From JAIVGV01 sp036389335 (GTDB lineage: Bacteria; Acidobacteriota; Blastocatellia; Pyrinomonadales; Pyrinomonadaceae), in NCBI GenBank assembly GCA_036389335.1, contig DASVQC010000003.1, positions 1-64,000 of the forward strand: a DNA stretch of 64,000 nucleotides, written 5' to 3'. The notes beneath the pieces were generated by a model. The model saw nothing but the letters and a program-made list of their open reading frames with translations. It was not told where the DNA came from and did no database searches. This document shows, piece by piece, positions 31,611 to 40,927 of this stretch. The translations under genes were made by a program, and so were the position numbers. Within the stretch, counting starts at the first letter, position 1. Each line of letters begins with the position of its first letter.

Positions 31611-32720
31611 TCAGTCCCCTCGCCCGCCCTTCGCGGTCAAGACCCGCTCGTAGAATTCGCAGACCTGCCAGACGACCGAGTCCGCGCTGTAGAGGCCGCG
31701 CGCGCGCCGCCGGAACATCCCGCCCAGAGCCACGCGCTGCACGGGCGAGCCGAGCAGCCCGAGGATCGCCTCCGCCAGCCGCCCCGGCTCGCGCGCGGGC
31801 ACGAGCACCCCGGCGCGCCCCTCGTCCAACACCTCGGCGCACTGGCCGACGCGCGTCGCCACGGTCGCCAGTCCGGCCATCGCGTACTCGACGAGCGCGA
31901 GCGGCAGCCCTTCGGCGATTGAGCTGAGCACGCCGATGTCGCACTCGCGCAGGATCGCGCTCACGTCGCGCCGCTCGCCGAGCAGCGTGACGCGCCGGGC
32001 GAGGTCGAGCCGCGCGATCTCTTCTTCGATCCGCGCCCGGTAGTCGGCGTCGGGCGACGCGCCGACGAGCAGCAGGTGCGCCCCCGGCTCGCGCCGCGCC
32101 ACGCGCGCCATCGCCTTGACGAGCGTCAGGTGATCCTTCTGCGGTCGCAGGTTCGCGACGCAGACGATCCGCTTGCCCGGCTCGCCGGGGAGTTCGGGCG
32201 GGAAGTAGTCGTCCCGCGGCTCGCACACGAAGTTCGGGATGTAGCGCACGCGCCCCTCCGGTATTTTTAGTTTTCGCCGGGACCAGTCGGCCAGCGGTTC
32301 GCTGACCGCGATCACGCCGCGCGCGCGCCGCGCCAGCGGGCGGTCGAGCAGGGCCGAGCGCGTTTCGAGCGGGAGCCCGAAGTGATCGTGCCAGACGAGC
32401 AGCGGGCGCGGCGGCAGCATCGCGGCCAAGCCGGAGACGAAGAGCGCCGAGCCGTGCGCGTGCAGAATCCGTATGTCGTGCTCCCTGACGAACGACGCGA
32501 GCCGCCCGAGCGCCGCCGCGTCGAAGCGCCACCTGCGCCCGAGCCTGAGCCGCCCCACGTCGGCGGCCACGCTCTCGGCGAGCGAGCCGTCCCTGCGCGT
32601 CGTGCAGAGGTAGGCGCGGAAGCGTTCGCGCGGCAGCAGGTTGCAGAGGTTCACCGCCACGCGCTCCGTGCCACCGGCGTCCAGTGTGTCCGTGACGTGC
32701 ATCACGCCGACGCGGTTCAT
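31611..32720 (-). CDS. family 4 glycosyltransferase
   Basis: A 369-residue GT-B enzyme. VTDTLDAGGTERVAVNLCN is the N-terminal loop; the donor side has VANLRPQKDHLTLVKA, LLGERRDVSAIL and SIAEGLPLALVEYAMAG. The start overlaps the upstream stop (ATGA at 32717-32720), showing translational coupling in the run of transferases. Confidence 0.92.
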   Translation of the reverse strand: MNRVGVMHVTDTLDAGGTERVAVNLCNLLPRERFRAYLCTTRRDGSLAESVAADVGRLRLGRRWRFDAAALGRLASFVREHDIRILHAHGSALFVSGLAAMLPPRPLLVWHDHFGLPLETRSALLDRPLARRARGVIAVSEPLADWSRRKLKIPEGRVRYIPNFVCEPRDDYFPPELPGEPGKRIVCVANLRPQKDHLTLVKAMARVARREPGAHLLLVGASPDADYRARIEEEIARLDLARRVTLLGERRDVSAILRECDIGVLSSIAEGLPLALVEYAMAGLATVATRVGQCAEVLDEGRAGVLVPAREPGRLAEAILGLLGSPVQRVALGGMFRRRARGLYSADSVVWQVCEFYERVLTAKGGRGD

Positions 32721-33970
32721 AAAGGTTGCGTCCCCCGCCGCGCCGTCATCGGCTGAACTTGCGGCGCGCCCGCCGTCTCCCCGGCCCGAAGCGGCACGTC
32801 GGAGACTTTCAAACGGGGCGTCGCGTCGAGCGACACTCCCCAGTGCGCCGCGAACAGCTCGCGCAGGGCCTCGCGCAGACCTTCGAGCGAATACTTGCGC
32901 GCCCACGCCGACGCGCGCGCGCTCATCCGCGCGCACTCTTCGGGCGACTCGACGATGCGCCGCAGCGCGTCCGCCAGCGCGCGCGCGTCGCCCGGCGGGA
33001 CGACGACGCCGCGCCCGCCGCCGAGCATCTCCGGCACGAAGCCCGTGTCCGCGCCGACGCAGACCAGGCCGAACGCCATGCCCTCGGCGATGGCTTTGGG
33101 CCACCCTTCGTTCTCCGAGGCGAGCACGAGCACGTCCGCGCCCTCGTAGAACGAGAGCACGCGCTCGAAGTCCACGCCGCCCGCGAACCCGACCCGATCG
33201 CGCAGGCCGAGCGACGCGGCCCGCGCTTCGAGCGACGCGCGCAGGTGCCCCTCGCCGACGATGTCGCAACTCGGCTCGACGCCCTGCCGCTTCAACTCTC
33301 CGAGCGCGTCGAGCAGCACGTCGACGTTCTTCCCTTCGTAGAGGCGACCGACGTAGAGGACGCGCGGCGGCGCGTGGCCGAAACTCTTTCGCCCCGCCGA
33401 CTCGCGCGCGCGCCCCACCTGCTCGTCCGTCAGGATCGAGGTGAAGAACGGGACGACGTGCGGCGGCTGGTTCGGCCAGCGACCGTAAACCGTGACGGGC
33501 GCGCCCCACCACGCCGAGCGCAAAAGTCTGCGCTGCAAGCCCCCCGTCCACGGCTCGCCCGCGTAGCCGCTCCACTGCCCCGCGTACTTGGCGACGCGTC
33601 GGCGCGAGAAGAGCGGCGCGAGGAGGACGGCGAGCAGGCCGAGGTTGCCGGGGCAGCGGACGTGGATCGCGTCGGCCCTTCGCATCGCGCGGCACAGGCC
33701 GAAGACGAGCAGTGGCAGCAGCAGAACCTGCGCCGCCTTCGCGCCGAGGTCGTCGCCGCCCGTCTCCAACTGCGCGACGACCTCTATGTTCGCGCGCGTG
33801 AAGGGCAGGCAGTCGCCCGGCGGCGCTTCGTCGCGGCAGGGCGCGGCGACGCGGACGCGCGGGAAGAGGTCTGCCCAGACGTCTATCTCGCGCGCGTAAG
33901 GGCCGTAGGCGAACAGACGCCCGCCGTGGCGGTAATGGAGCGCGCTCGAAACGATGAGCAGATTTTTCAC
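32717..33970 (-). CDS. family 4 glycosyltransferase
   Basis: A 417-residue GT-B enzyme with YVGRLYEGKNVDVLLDAL, DIVGEGHLRASLE, VGFAGGVDFERV and SENEGWPKAIAEGMAFG as the donor motif. I start at GTG 33970, one base after the preceding stop, because VKNLLIVSS is the natural first strand; the upstream 29 codons look non-coding. The C-terminal ~50 residues after FAAHWG are an extra tail. Confidence 0.88.
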   Translation of the reverse strand: MKNLLIVSSALHYRHGGRLFAYGPYAREIDVWADLFPRVRVAAPCRDEAPPGDCLPFTRANIEVVAQLETGGDDLGAKAAQVLLLPLLVFGLCRAMRRADAIHVRCPGNLGLLAVLLAPLFSRRRVAKYAGQWSGYAGEPWTGGLQRRLLRSAWWGAPVTVYGRWPNQPPHVVPFFTSILTDEQVGRARESAGRKSFGHAPPRVLYVGRLYEGKNVDVLLDALGELKRQGVEPSCDIVGEGHLRASLEARAASLGLRDRVGFAGGVDFERVLSFYEGADVLVLASENEGWPKAIAEGMAFGLVCVGADTGFVPEMLGGGRGVVVPPGDARALADALRRIVESPEECARMSARASAWARKYSLEGLREALRELFAAHWGVSLDATPRLKVSDVPLRAGETAGAPQVQPMTARRGTQPL

Positions 33971-33971
33971 G

Positions 33972-35111
33972 TCAGGCGTTGCTCGCACGGGTGACCACCC
34001 CCTCGCTCGTTTTCGCGCCGGTCGAGACTCCCGGCCCGCCCGGCTCTTTCGGCTCACTCAGGAGCAGCGTCGCCATGCCGCCGAGGCGTCCGAGCGTTTC
34101 GGACAACTGCTGCCGGCGTTCGGGCCCGCGCACGACGTCGCCCATCTGGCACGCGGCGAGCAGCGCGGTCGTCGCCCACCAGCGCGCGCGACTCGCGGGC
34201 GAAGGGCGCGGGTGCCGCCTGCGCCAGACGAACCAGCCGTTCAGCACGACCATGCGACCGTAGCGGAACTGGCTCGGTCGCCCGGCGGGCGCGTGGTAGT
34301 GCGCGAGGCGCGCGCGCGTCGAGAGGTAGAGCGGGGCGTGCTGCGCCGCGCGCACGCAGAAGTCCATGTCTTCGTAGAGGCCGTAGCCCTCGAAGTAGCG
34401 CGAGAACTTGTGGCGCGCGAAGACCTCCCGGCGGAAGGTGAAGGCGCAGCCCATCAGGAACTCGACGGGGTAATCCGCGCCGTCGGGCGGCAGATAGCCG
34501 ACGGGGCGACCGTGGCCCGCCTCCGGCATCCAGCCCGGCGGCAGCGCGCTCGCCAGCCCCAAACTTTTTCGCAGACGCCAGCGGTAAGCCTCGCGCCGCT
34601 CCCACGCGCCCAGACGGAAGACGGATTTTTCGTTACCGCTCCTGTTCCCGCCTCCGCCGCCGCGCCCGTTCCGACCCCCGCCCGCGTTCGTCCGCCGCCA
34701 TTCGACCTCGTTGGTGATGAAGCCGCCGACGCCGCAGGCCCGCGGGCGGCGCGCGAAGCAGGCGAGCGTCTCGGCGAAGTAGTCGGGCTCGGGCACGGTG
34801 TCGTCGTCGAGGAAAGAGACGAGCGAGCAGCGGGCGCGCGCGACGCCGTAGTTGCGCTGCCGCGTCAGCCCGCGCTCGGCGGGCGGCACGCGGAAGTATT
34901 TCAGATCGCCTTCGACGCCCCCGCGCCCCGCCTCGTTTTCGTCGATGGCGGCGCGCACGACGCGCTCGGTCTCGTCGTCGGGCGAGCCGTCGACGATCAG
35001 GGTCTCGTCGGGCACGCGGCTCTGCGCGGCGACGGAGCGCAGCAGCCGCTCGACCTCGCGCGGTCGGCGGTAGGTGCAGACGATGAGTGTGAGTGTGTCG
35101 CCGTCGCTCAT
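33972..35111 (-). CDS. family 2 glycosyltransferase
   Basis: A 379-residue GT-A enzyme: LIVCTYRRPREVERLL, VDGSPDDETE, the metal-binding SFLDDDTVP and YEDMDFCVRAA. About residues 155-175 form an Asn/Gly/Arg-rich insertion (GGGRNGRGGGGGNRSG) not usual for the family, likely a surface loop. It lies one base before the next transferase. Confidence 0.9.
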   Translation of the reverse strand: MSDGDTLTLIVCTYRRPREVERLLRSVAAQSRVPDETLIVDGSPDDETERVVRAAIDENEAGRGGVEGDLKYFRVPPAERGLTRQRNYGVARARCSLVSFLDDDTVPEPDYFAETLACFARRPRACGVGGFITNEVEWRRTNAGGGRNGRGGGGGNRSGNEKSVFRLGAWERREAYRWRLRKSLGLASALPPGWMPEAGHGRPVGYLPPDGADYPVEFLMGCAFTFRREVFARHKFSRYFEGYGLYEDMDFCVRAAQHAPLYLSTRARLAHYHAPAGRPSQFRYGRMVVLNGWFVWRRRHPRPSPASRARWWATTALLAACQMGDVVRGPERRQQLSETLGRLGGMATLLLSEPKEPGGPGVSTGAKTSEGVVTRASNA

Positions 35112-35136
35112 GGCTCTTCGGTGTCTTACGGCGGCT

Positions 35137-36267
35137 TCAGGCCCGCAGGAGTTGTTCGTACCTTTCGACCGATTGGCGCGCGACCGTCTCGGAGGTGAAG
35201 CGCGCCAAGACGCGCGCGCGCGCCGCGCGGCCCAGACGCAGGCGCGCGTCTTCGTCCGACAGGAGTTCTTCGACCGTGCGCGCGAACTCTTCCGCGTCGC
35301 CCGCGGGGACGAGCACGCCGCTCTCCCCGTCCACGAAGACCTCGCGCGCCCAGCCCGTGTCGTAGGCGACGACCGCTTTCGCGCACGCCATCGCTTCGAG
35401 CCACGCGAGCGGGAACGCCTCGGCGTAGGACGGGAAGACGCAGAGGGCGGCGCGGCGCACGTGCTCCTGAACCCGGTCGTGGGGCTGCGCGCCGAGGAAC
35501 TCGACCCGCTCGCGCGCTGTCGTGGAGAGCGACGCCCGGCACAGGGCCTCTGTGGAGCGCGCGCCGGTGCGCTCGTCGGGCGCGTCGCGCCCGACGAAGA
35601 GCAGGCGCGCGCGCGGCCTGCGCTCGGCGACGCGCGAGAAGATGCGGCAGAGATCGAGCACGCCCTTCTTGCGCGCGAGCGTGCCGAAGTGGAGGATCGT
35701 CTCCGGCCCCACCTCTTCCCTCTCGGCGGGCGCGAACTGCGCGGCGTCGATGCCGTTCGGGATCACGCCGACCTCCGGGCGCAGGCGGAAGAGTCGGCGC
35801 GTGACTTCAGCCGTGAACCGGCTGACGGCGACCACGTCGTCCGCCTGCCGCAGCGCCAGCGTCTCCGTCCAGCGCACCGAGGGGCGGACGCGCTCGTCGA
35901 GCAGGTGCGCGAAGTAGGTGGCCGCGCCGTGGCAGCGCACGCTCAAGGGCCTGTCGAGCCGCAGGCCCGCCGAGGGGCCGCACCAGTCGTGCGCCTCGAC
36001 CACGTCCACGCCGTCGCGCCGGATCATGCGGTTCAGCTCGCGCTGCGCGCGCCGCGCGTCCCACACCCAGCCGACCTTCGGCACGTTCGTCTCGCCGTTG
36101 AAGCGCACGCGGACGCCGCCGTCGTCGAACGCCTCGCCCGCGCCCGCGACGAGGACGGTCGCGCGGTCGCCGCGCGCGGCCAGAGCGCGCGCGAGGTTGC
36201 GTGTGCTGGTGCCGATGCCGCCGGAGGGGAGAGGCGGGTACTCGGTGGTAAGAAATGCGACGTGCAT
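35137..36267 (-). CDS. family 4 glycosyltransferase
   Basis: A 376-residue GT-B enzyme beginning MHVAFLTTEYPPLPSGGIG. It shows GVIPNGIDAAQF, LHFGTLARKKGVLDL, VEFLGAQPHDRV and the donor motif SYAEAFPLAWLEAMACA. ATG 36267 follows AAGGGG. The gap to the upstream kinase/methyltransferase gene is 71 bases. Confidence 0.92.
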   Translation of the reverse strand: MHVAFLTTEYPPLPSGGIGTSTRNLARALAARGDRATVLVAGAGEAFDDGGVRVRFNGETNVPKVGWVWDARRAQRELNRMIRRDGVDVVEAHDWCGPSAGLRLDRPLSVRCHGAATYFAHLLDERVRPSVRWTETLALRQADDVVAVSRFTAEVTRRLFRLRPEVGVIPNGIDAAQFAPAEREEVGPETILHFGTLARKKGVLDLCRIFSRVAERRPRARLLFVGRDAPDERTGARSTEALCRASLSTTARERVEFLGAQPHDRVQEHVRRAALCVFPSYAEAFPLAWLEAMACAKAVVAYDTGWAREVFVDGESGVLVPAGDAEEFARTVEELLSDEDARLRLGRAARARVLARFTSETVARQSVERYEQLLRA

Positions 36268-36338
36268 TGACCCCTTGTTCGTCAGTGATCGGTCGTGACG
36301 AAAGGACGACGATCCGGCCCGGCGTTTCTCCAACAACC

Positions 36339-37610
36339 CTAGCGTTTCTCGAACAGCAGAATCTTGCGCGGCGGGTCGGAGTCGAAGACGCCTTCGAGCC
36401 GGAAATATTTTCCCATCGCCGCGACGAAGTTGTCCGCGTCGTACCAGTCGCGCCCGTGCGCGCCGCCGTCCTCGCGCGGCGCGAACTCGACGACGGCGTG
36501 CCGGCCCGTGTAAGCCGCGAGCAGTTGCGCGACGCGCGGGAAGCTCAGGTCGAGGTGGAAGACCAGCCGGTCGAGCACGCCGACGAGCAGCGAGACGTCG
36601 CAGCGCAGCCGCTCGGTCGACGACGGGAACTCGCACTTGCGCCCGTGCGCGGGCGTCGGCACCGTGAAGTCCAGAAAGAGCGGGAGGATTTTGCGGCCCT
36701 CGGACTTGGCCCTCAGGTAGAGCGCGTTGACGTGCTCCTCGTCGTCGTCGAAGGCGACGACCTTCGCGCCCGCGCTCTCGGCGAGCAGGGCGCGCCGCCC
36801 CGCGTGGCAACAGATGTCGAGCACGGTCCGCGGCCTGAGTCGTTCGAGCAGCGACCGCAAAACTCTCTCCTCCGCTTCGCGCGGGGCCGAATCGTCGCGC
36901 CCGTCGCAGACCGTGTCGCCGTCGGCGCGAGGCCCGCGCGGCAGCGACAAGTCTTCGAGCGAGGCGCGCAGCCGCTCGAAGAAGCGCGAGGGGTGGGCGC
37001 GCGCCGTGCGGCGCAGGCGCGCGTACCAGAGCGGGAACCACGCGAGCGCGCGCCGCTTGAAGAGATCGTCCAAGGGCTCGCCCACGTCGGGCGTGCGGCG
37101 GAAGCTGCGCGCGAACCACGGGTGGCCCCGCGAGATGAGCGAGAGCGGCACCACCCAGTAGTTGCGCAGCCGCCCCGCCATCTCGTCGAGCCAAGCCTCT
37201 TCGAGCGGGATGACCGCCGAGAAGTCCACGAAGACCGGGCGCGTGAAGTCGTAGAGGACGTTCCACGGGTGGCAGTCGAGGATGCCGCAGCCGTGGCGCA
37301 TGAGTTCGAGGTTGAGGTCGCAGAGCATCACGGCGGCGTCGCGCAGCATGAGCGACGGCCACTCGGGCCAGTAGGCGACGAAGTCGATGCGCTCGTGACT
37401 GAGGACGAGCGGGTAGTCGTCCGACTCGATCTCGGCGCGCCGCGTGCCGACGAGGCCGAGCGCGAAGAGGCTTTCGAGCGCGGGCGAGGCGAGCACGCCC
37501 TCGTAGAAGGGGGCGTGCGCGCGCTCGATGCCGCGGAAGAGCTGGCCGCCGCGCTCGAGCAGCCTGCCTTTGCGGTCGCTCAAAGACTGTGGGTGAGCGG
37601 AGAATGTCAT
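36339..37610 (-). CDS. kinase-fold / NoeA-like methyltransferase fusion
   Basis: A 423-residue two-part protein. The first ~200 residues carry LDCHPWN (111-117) and FVDFSAV (127-133), which fit the catalytic-loop Asp/Asn and the metal Asp of protein-kinase-like phosphotransferases. No glycine loop is evident. From about residue 260 there is a class I methyltransferase: VLDICCHAGRRALL, VVAFDDDEEHVNALY, ILPLFLDFTVPTP, then a C-terminal KILLFEKR strand. This second half resembles NoeA, a rhizobial host-specificity methyltransferase. It may modify a lipid-linked sugar. Assignment of both halves is from motifs only. Confidence 0.65.
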   Translation of the reverse strand: MTFSAHPQSLSDRKGRLLERGGQLFRGIERAHAPFYEGVLASPALESLFALGLVGTRRAEIESDDYPLVLSHERIDFVAYWPEWPSLMLRDAAVMLCDLNLELMRHGCGILDCHPWNVLYDFTRPVFVDFSAVIPLEEAWLDEMAGRLRNYWVVPLSLISRGHPWFARSFRRTPDVGEPLDDLFKRRALAWFPLWYARLRRTARAHPSRFFERLRASLEDLSLPRGPRADGDTVCDGRDDSAPREAEERVLRSLLERLRPRTVLDICCHAGRRALLAESAGAKVVAFDDDEEHVNALYLRAKSEGRKILPLFLDFTVPTPAHGRKCEFPSSTERLRCDVSLLVGVLDRLVFHLDLSFPRVAQLLAAYTGRHAVVEFAPREDGGAHGRDWYDADNFVAAMGKYFRLEGVFDSDPPRKILLFEKR

Positions 37611-37640
37611 TCGTGTGCCGTGTGCCTCGCCCGCGCGCCT

Positions 37641-38483
37641 TCAGCCGCGCACGTCGGCGCGCCAGAGCTGCTCCAACTTGCCGCGGTTGATCTCCCGGCG
37701 CATGAAGCGGAAGAACTCGACGAGCGGCTCGTGCGCGTCGCCGCTCGCCTGCTTGGCGCGCGCGAACCGCTCCCTCCTGTCCAGCGCCTTCGGGGCGAGC
37801 GAGCGCGCCACCTTCCGCGGATCGCTCGTCAGCGAGCTGGTGTCGAAGAGGCGCAGGCCGCCCTCGAAGAGCGCCCAGTTCTTCAGGCCGAGCAGGGCGG
37901 TCGAGGTCTCGAACGTGACGCCGTGCCGCCAGAGCCGGTGGTGCGCCTCGACGATCTCGCCCCAGTCGAGCGAGCGCAGACGCTCGCTGCGCTCGAACAG
38001 GTAATCGGCGCGCCGCTGCTTCAGGACGTGGCCGCGGTAGGCGAACGCCGCGCCGTCGACGCGCAACTCGGCTTCGCAGTCGCGCATGATCTCGCACGGG
38101 AGCATGACGTCCGAGAGGCCGCTCTCGCACATGGACTCGACGAGCGCGAGCATGGCGTCGAACTTCTCCGCGCTCCTGCGCCTGAGCCGCGCGGCGAGCA
38201 GTCGCCGCCCGCGCGGGAGGCGCGCGGCGAGCGCGTACGAAGTCCTCGTTAGGAGCTTCCCAGACCGGAACCGCTGCGGGTGATCGAAGGGCAGGACGTA
38301 GCCGAAGGCGGCGGGGATTTTATAGACCCACGCGCGCGGCCCGTCGCCCGCCCGGCGCGCCTCACCGCCCGCCGCGACCGCCCGGTCGCCCTCCCCGCGC
38401 GGCGCGCCGTCGGCGCTGACGAAGACGTGCTGCCACGTGCCCGTCGCCAGAAAGTCGAGTCGCATTCTCCCCCCGTCGCTCAT
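37641..38483 (-). CDS. kinase-fold-like protein of unknown function
   Basis: A 280-residue basic protein with no clear family. LLGLKNWALFEGGLRLFDTSS near residue 200 resembles the Asn...Asp pair of lipopolysaccharide-kinase-type folds, and YKIPAAFGY with LLTRTSYAL could be the N-lobe. It overlaps no gene but sits 30 bases before the kinase/NoeA gene, and the two probably cooperate. I start at ATG 38483 with GGGGGGAG about nine bases upstream; ATG 38465 is an alternative. Confidence 0.6.
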   Translation of the reverse strand: MSDGGRMRLDFLATGTWQHVFVSADGAPRGEGDRAVAAGGEARRAGDGPRAWVYKIPAAFGYVLPFDHPQRFRSGKLLTRTSYALAARLPRGRRLLAARLRRRSAEKFDAMLALVESMCESGLSDVMLPCEIMRDCEAELRVDGAAFAYRGHVLKQRRADYLFERSERLRSLDWGEIVEAHHRLWRHGVTFETSTALLGLKNWALFEGGLRLFDTSSLTSDPRKVARSLAPKALDRRERFARAKQASGDAHEPLVEFFRFMRREINRGKLEQLWRADVRG

Positions 38484-38505
38484 GAATAAAACTCCCCCCC
38501 GTCGA

Positions 38506-39786
38506 TCAGCCCGCGCCCGCCGCGCGCTCCCTCGCGAGCGACCAGCGCAGCGGCGGCGCGAGCGCGGCGCGATCCTGCCCGTGGTTGCTCAGGCGGCCCG
38601 TGACGTTGAGCGTCACGCGCTCGGACGTGTAACGCCTCTCCTCGCCCGTCGCCCTGCGCCCCGTGAGCTTGAAGAAGAGGGTGTAGATGCCCGGCTTCAG
38701 CCACAGCGGCGGCACTTCGACGCCGACGCGGTACAAGCCCGCGCCGAGTTCCCCGCTCTCAAGCTCCCTGTTGTTCGTCACGTTGTAGACCAGAGTGTTC
38801 CCCGCCGCGTCGTCGAGGCGGCACTTCAGGCGCGCCTCGACGAACATGTCTTCGACTTCGAGCCGCGCCTCGACGCGGAAGGGTTCCGCGCCCGCGACCT
38901 CCGGCGTGTCGGTCGCGCCCGCGCCGCCGACCCTCACCTCGCGCCAGCGCGTGCCGCGAGACGCGAGCGTGTCGTCCGAGTCGCCGGAGAGCGTGTCGCG
39001 GCTGTAGTAGGCGACGCCTTCGACCGCCGAGCCGCGGAAGGCGACCGCGCCGTCCTTCAAGACGACGGCGCTCTGGCACAGCTCCTTGATCGCGCCGAGG
39101 TTGTGGCTGACGAAGAGCACCGTGCGCCCCTCGGCGGTCACGTCGCCCATCTTCCCCAGACACTTTTTCTGAAACGCCATGTCGCCCACGGCCAGCACCT
39201 CGTCGACGAGCAGTATCTCCGGTTCGAGGTGCGCGGCGACCGAGAAGGCGAGCCGCAGATACATCCCCGAAGAGTAGTGCTTGACGGGCGTGTCGATGAA
39301 CCTTTCGACCTCTGCGAAGGCGACGATCTCGTCGAACTTGCGGGCGATCTCGGTGCGCCTCATGCCGAGGATCGCGCCGTTCAGGAAAACGTTCTCCCTG
39401 CCGGTCAGCTCCGGGTGGAAGCCCGTGCCGACTTCGAGCAGCGAGCCGACGCGCCCCCCGATGTCGGCGTAGCCCGCGGTCGGCTCGGTGATGCGCGAGA
39501 GGATTTTCAGCAGCGTCGATTTGCCCGCCCCGTTCCTGCCGATGACGCCGACCGCCTCGCCGCGCCTCACCTCGAACGAGATGTCCTTGAGCGCCCAAAT
39601 CTCGTTCGCGCGCCGCGCGCGAGCGCCGCCGCCGCTCGCACGCCTGAGCGTCGAGCGCACCGCGCGGAAAGGCGCAGCCGCCGACGCCGCCAGCGTCTCG
39701 CGCAGGGTGCGGTAAGACTCCTGCTTCGCGCCGATGCGGTAGCGTTTGCCGAGGGCTTCGACCTCGATGGCGACGTCGCTATTCAA
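38506..39786 (-). CDS. wzt: polysaccharide ABC exporter ATPase with C-terminal Wzt domain
   Basis: A 426-residue ATP-binding subunit for polysaccharide export. Walker A GRNGAGKST, the signature as YSSGMYLRLAFS, Walker B ILLVDEVLAVGD and the switch His in FVSHN are all intact. A ~40-residue insertion precedes the Walker A. From about residue 270 a beta-sandwich like the Wzt C-terminal carbohydrate-binding domain follows. The start is TTG 39786 with GAAGGAAG seven bases upstream; no ATG fits. Partner of the permease at 39975. Confidence 0.92.
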   Translation of the reverse strand: MNSDVAIEVEALGKRYRIGAKQESYRTLRETLAASAAAPFRAVRSTLRRASGGGARARRANEIWALKDISFEVRRGEAVGVIGRNGAGKSTLLKILSRITEPTAGYADIGGRVGSLLEVGTGFHPELTGRENVFLNGAILGMRRTEIARKFDEIVAFAEVERFIDTPVKHYSSGMYLRLAFSVAAHLEPEILLVDEVLAVGDMAFQKKCLGKMGDVTAEGRTVLFVSHNLGAIKELCQSAVVLKDGAVAFRGSAVEGVAYYSRDTLSGDSDDTLASRGTRWREVRVGGAGATDTPEVAGAEPFRVEARLEVEDMFVEARLKCRLDDAAGNTLVYNVTNNRELESGELGAGLYRVGVEVPPLWLKPGIYTLFFKLTGRRATGEERRYTSERVTLNVTGRLSNHGQDRAALAPPLRWSLARERAAGAG

Positions 39787-39809
39787 ACCGATCTTCCTTC
39801 AAGACCCGG

Positions 39810-39930
39810 AGTAAGTTTCAAAACCGTAGATTCACCACAGGGGACGCGGGGGTTAGACGGGGGAAGAACGTGTCTCCATGTTTTCTCCGTGTGCCCCCGC
39901 GTCCCCTGTGGTGAATGTTTCGAAACTCAC
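39810..39930. repeat. palindrome with 20-bp perfect arms
   Basis: Positions 39833-39852 and 39894-39913 are perfect 20-bp reverse complements (CACCACAGGGGACGCGGGGG). Weaker pairing extends outwards (AAGTTTC with GAAACT). It lies in the 188-base gap between the two ABC-exporter genes and shares CACCACAG words with 21336-21431 and 46591-46708. Confidence 0.85.
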
Positions 39931-39974
39931 TTTCGGCTTGATCCTTCTCTCAAGTCTCGTCGTCTCCACTTCTC

Positions 39975-40850
39975 TCACACCACGTCGGCGAAGGTCTTTT
40001 CCATGCGGCGGAAGTAGAACGCGCCGCCGGCGAGCAGCAGGGCGGCGACGAGCGCGGAGAGCGCGACCATCGCGCCCGGCTTGGTGTTCGTCCCGAGCAG
40101 CGTCCAGCGGAAGCCCTCGACGACGCCCGCCATCGGGTTCAGGCCGTAGAGGGTGCGCCACGGCTCCGGCAGCAGGCTCGACGGGTAGGCGATGGGCGTG
40201 GCGAAGAGCCAGAACTGGGTGACGAAGGGCACGACGTAGCGCACGTCGCGGAACTGCACGTTCAGGGCCGAGAGCCAGAGCCCCGTGCCGAGCGCGGCGG
40301 CGAGCGCGAGCAGGAGGAAGAGGGGCAGCCAGAGCACGTTCGCCGTCGGCGCGACGCCGTAGTAGAGCATCATGCCGACGAGGACGGCGAAGGCGACGGC
40401 GAAGTCCACGAGCCCGGCGAGCACGGCGGCGACGGGCACGGCGAGCCGCGGGAAGTAGACCTTCCTGATCAGGTTCGCGCTGCCGACGAGGCTGTTCGAC
40501 GACTCGGTGAGACCATTCGCGAAGAACGTCCACGGCACGAGCGCGGCGTAGGCGAAGATCGGGTACGGGATGCCGTCCGAAGGCATCTTGCCGAGCCTGC
40601 CGAAGAAGAGGCTGAAGACGACCATCGTGAAGAAGGGCTGGATGACGGCCCACGCCGCGCCGAGCGCGGTCTGCTTGTAGCGCACCTTGATGTCGCGCCA
40701 CACGAGGAAGTAGAGCAGCTCGCGGTACGCCCACAGCTCTCCGAGCCTGAGAGAGACCCAGCCGCGCGAGGGCGCGACGCGCAGCAACGCCGCCCGCGGT
40801 CGCCTGACCGCCGCGCCCGCCTGAAGTTTGATCCCGCTCGCAGTCGCCAT
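39975..40850 (-). CDS. wzm: polysaccharide ABC exporter permease
   Basis: A 291-residue ABC-2 permease with six predicted helices. The cytoplasmic WRDIKVRYKQTALGAAWAV segment before the first helix and LSALNVQFRDVRYVVPF are typical of Wzm/TagG proteins. It forms the channel that flips lipid-linked polysaccharide, with the ATPase encoded downstream. I use ATG 40850; a TTG seven codons earlier is in frame. Confidence 0.93.
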   Translation of the reverse strand: MATASGIKLQAGAAVRRPRAALLRVAPSRGWVSLRLGELWAYRELLYFLVWRDIKVRYKQTALGAAWAVIQPFFTMVVFSLFFGRLGKMPSDGIPYPIFAYAALVPWTFFANGLTESSNSLVGSANLIRKVYFPRLAVPVAAVLAGLVDFAVAFAVLVGMMLYYGVAPTANVLWLPLFLLLALAAALGTGLWLSALNVQFRDVRYVVPFVTQFWLFATPIAYPSSLLPEPWRTLYGLNPMAGVVEGFRWTLLGTNTKPGAMVALSALVAALLLAGGAFYFRRMEKTFADVV

Positions 40851-40927
40851 CCGTTTTCTACGCCCGATCAATTACCGCCGCCGCCCCGCCGGGCCAAAAA
40901 GTCGCGCGCGCCCGGCAGACGCGCGCC

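Noticed and set aside
36255..38252. 665-codon open frame on the + strand
   Set aside because: Antisense to the kinase-fold genes, low-complexity composition and no recognisable fold.
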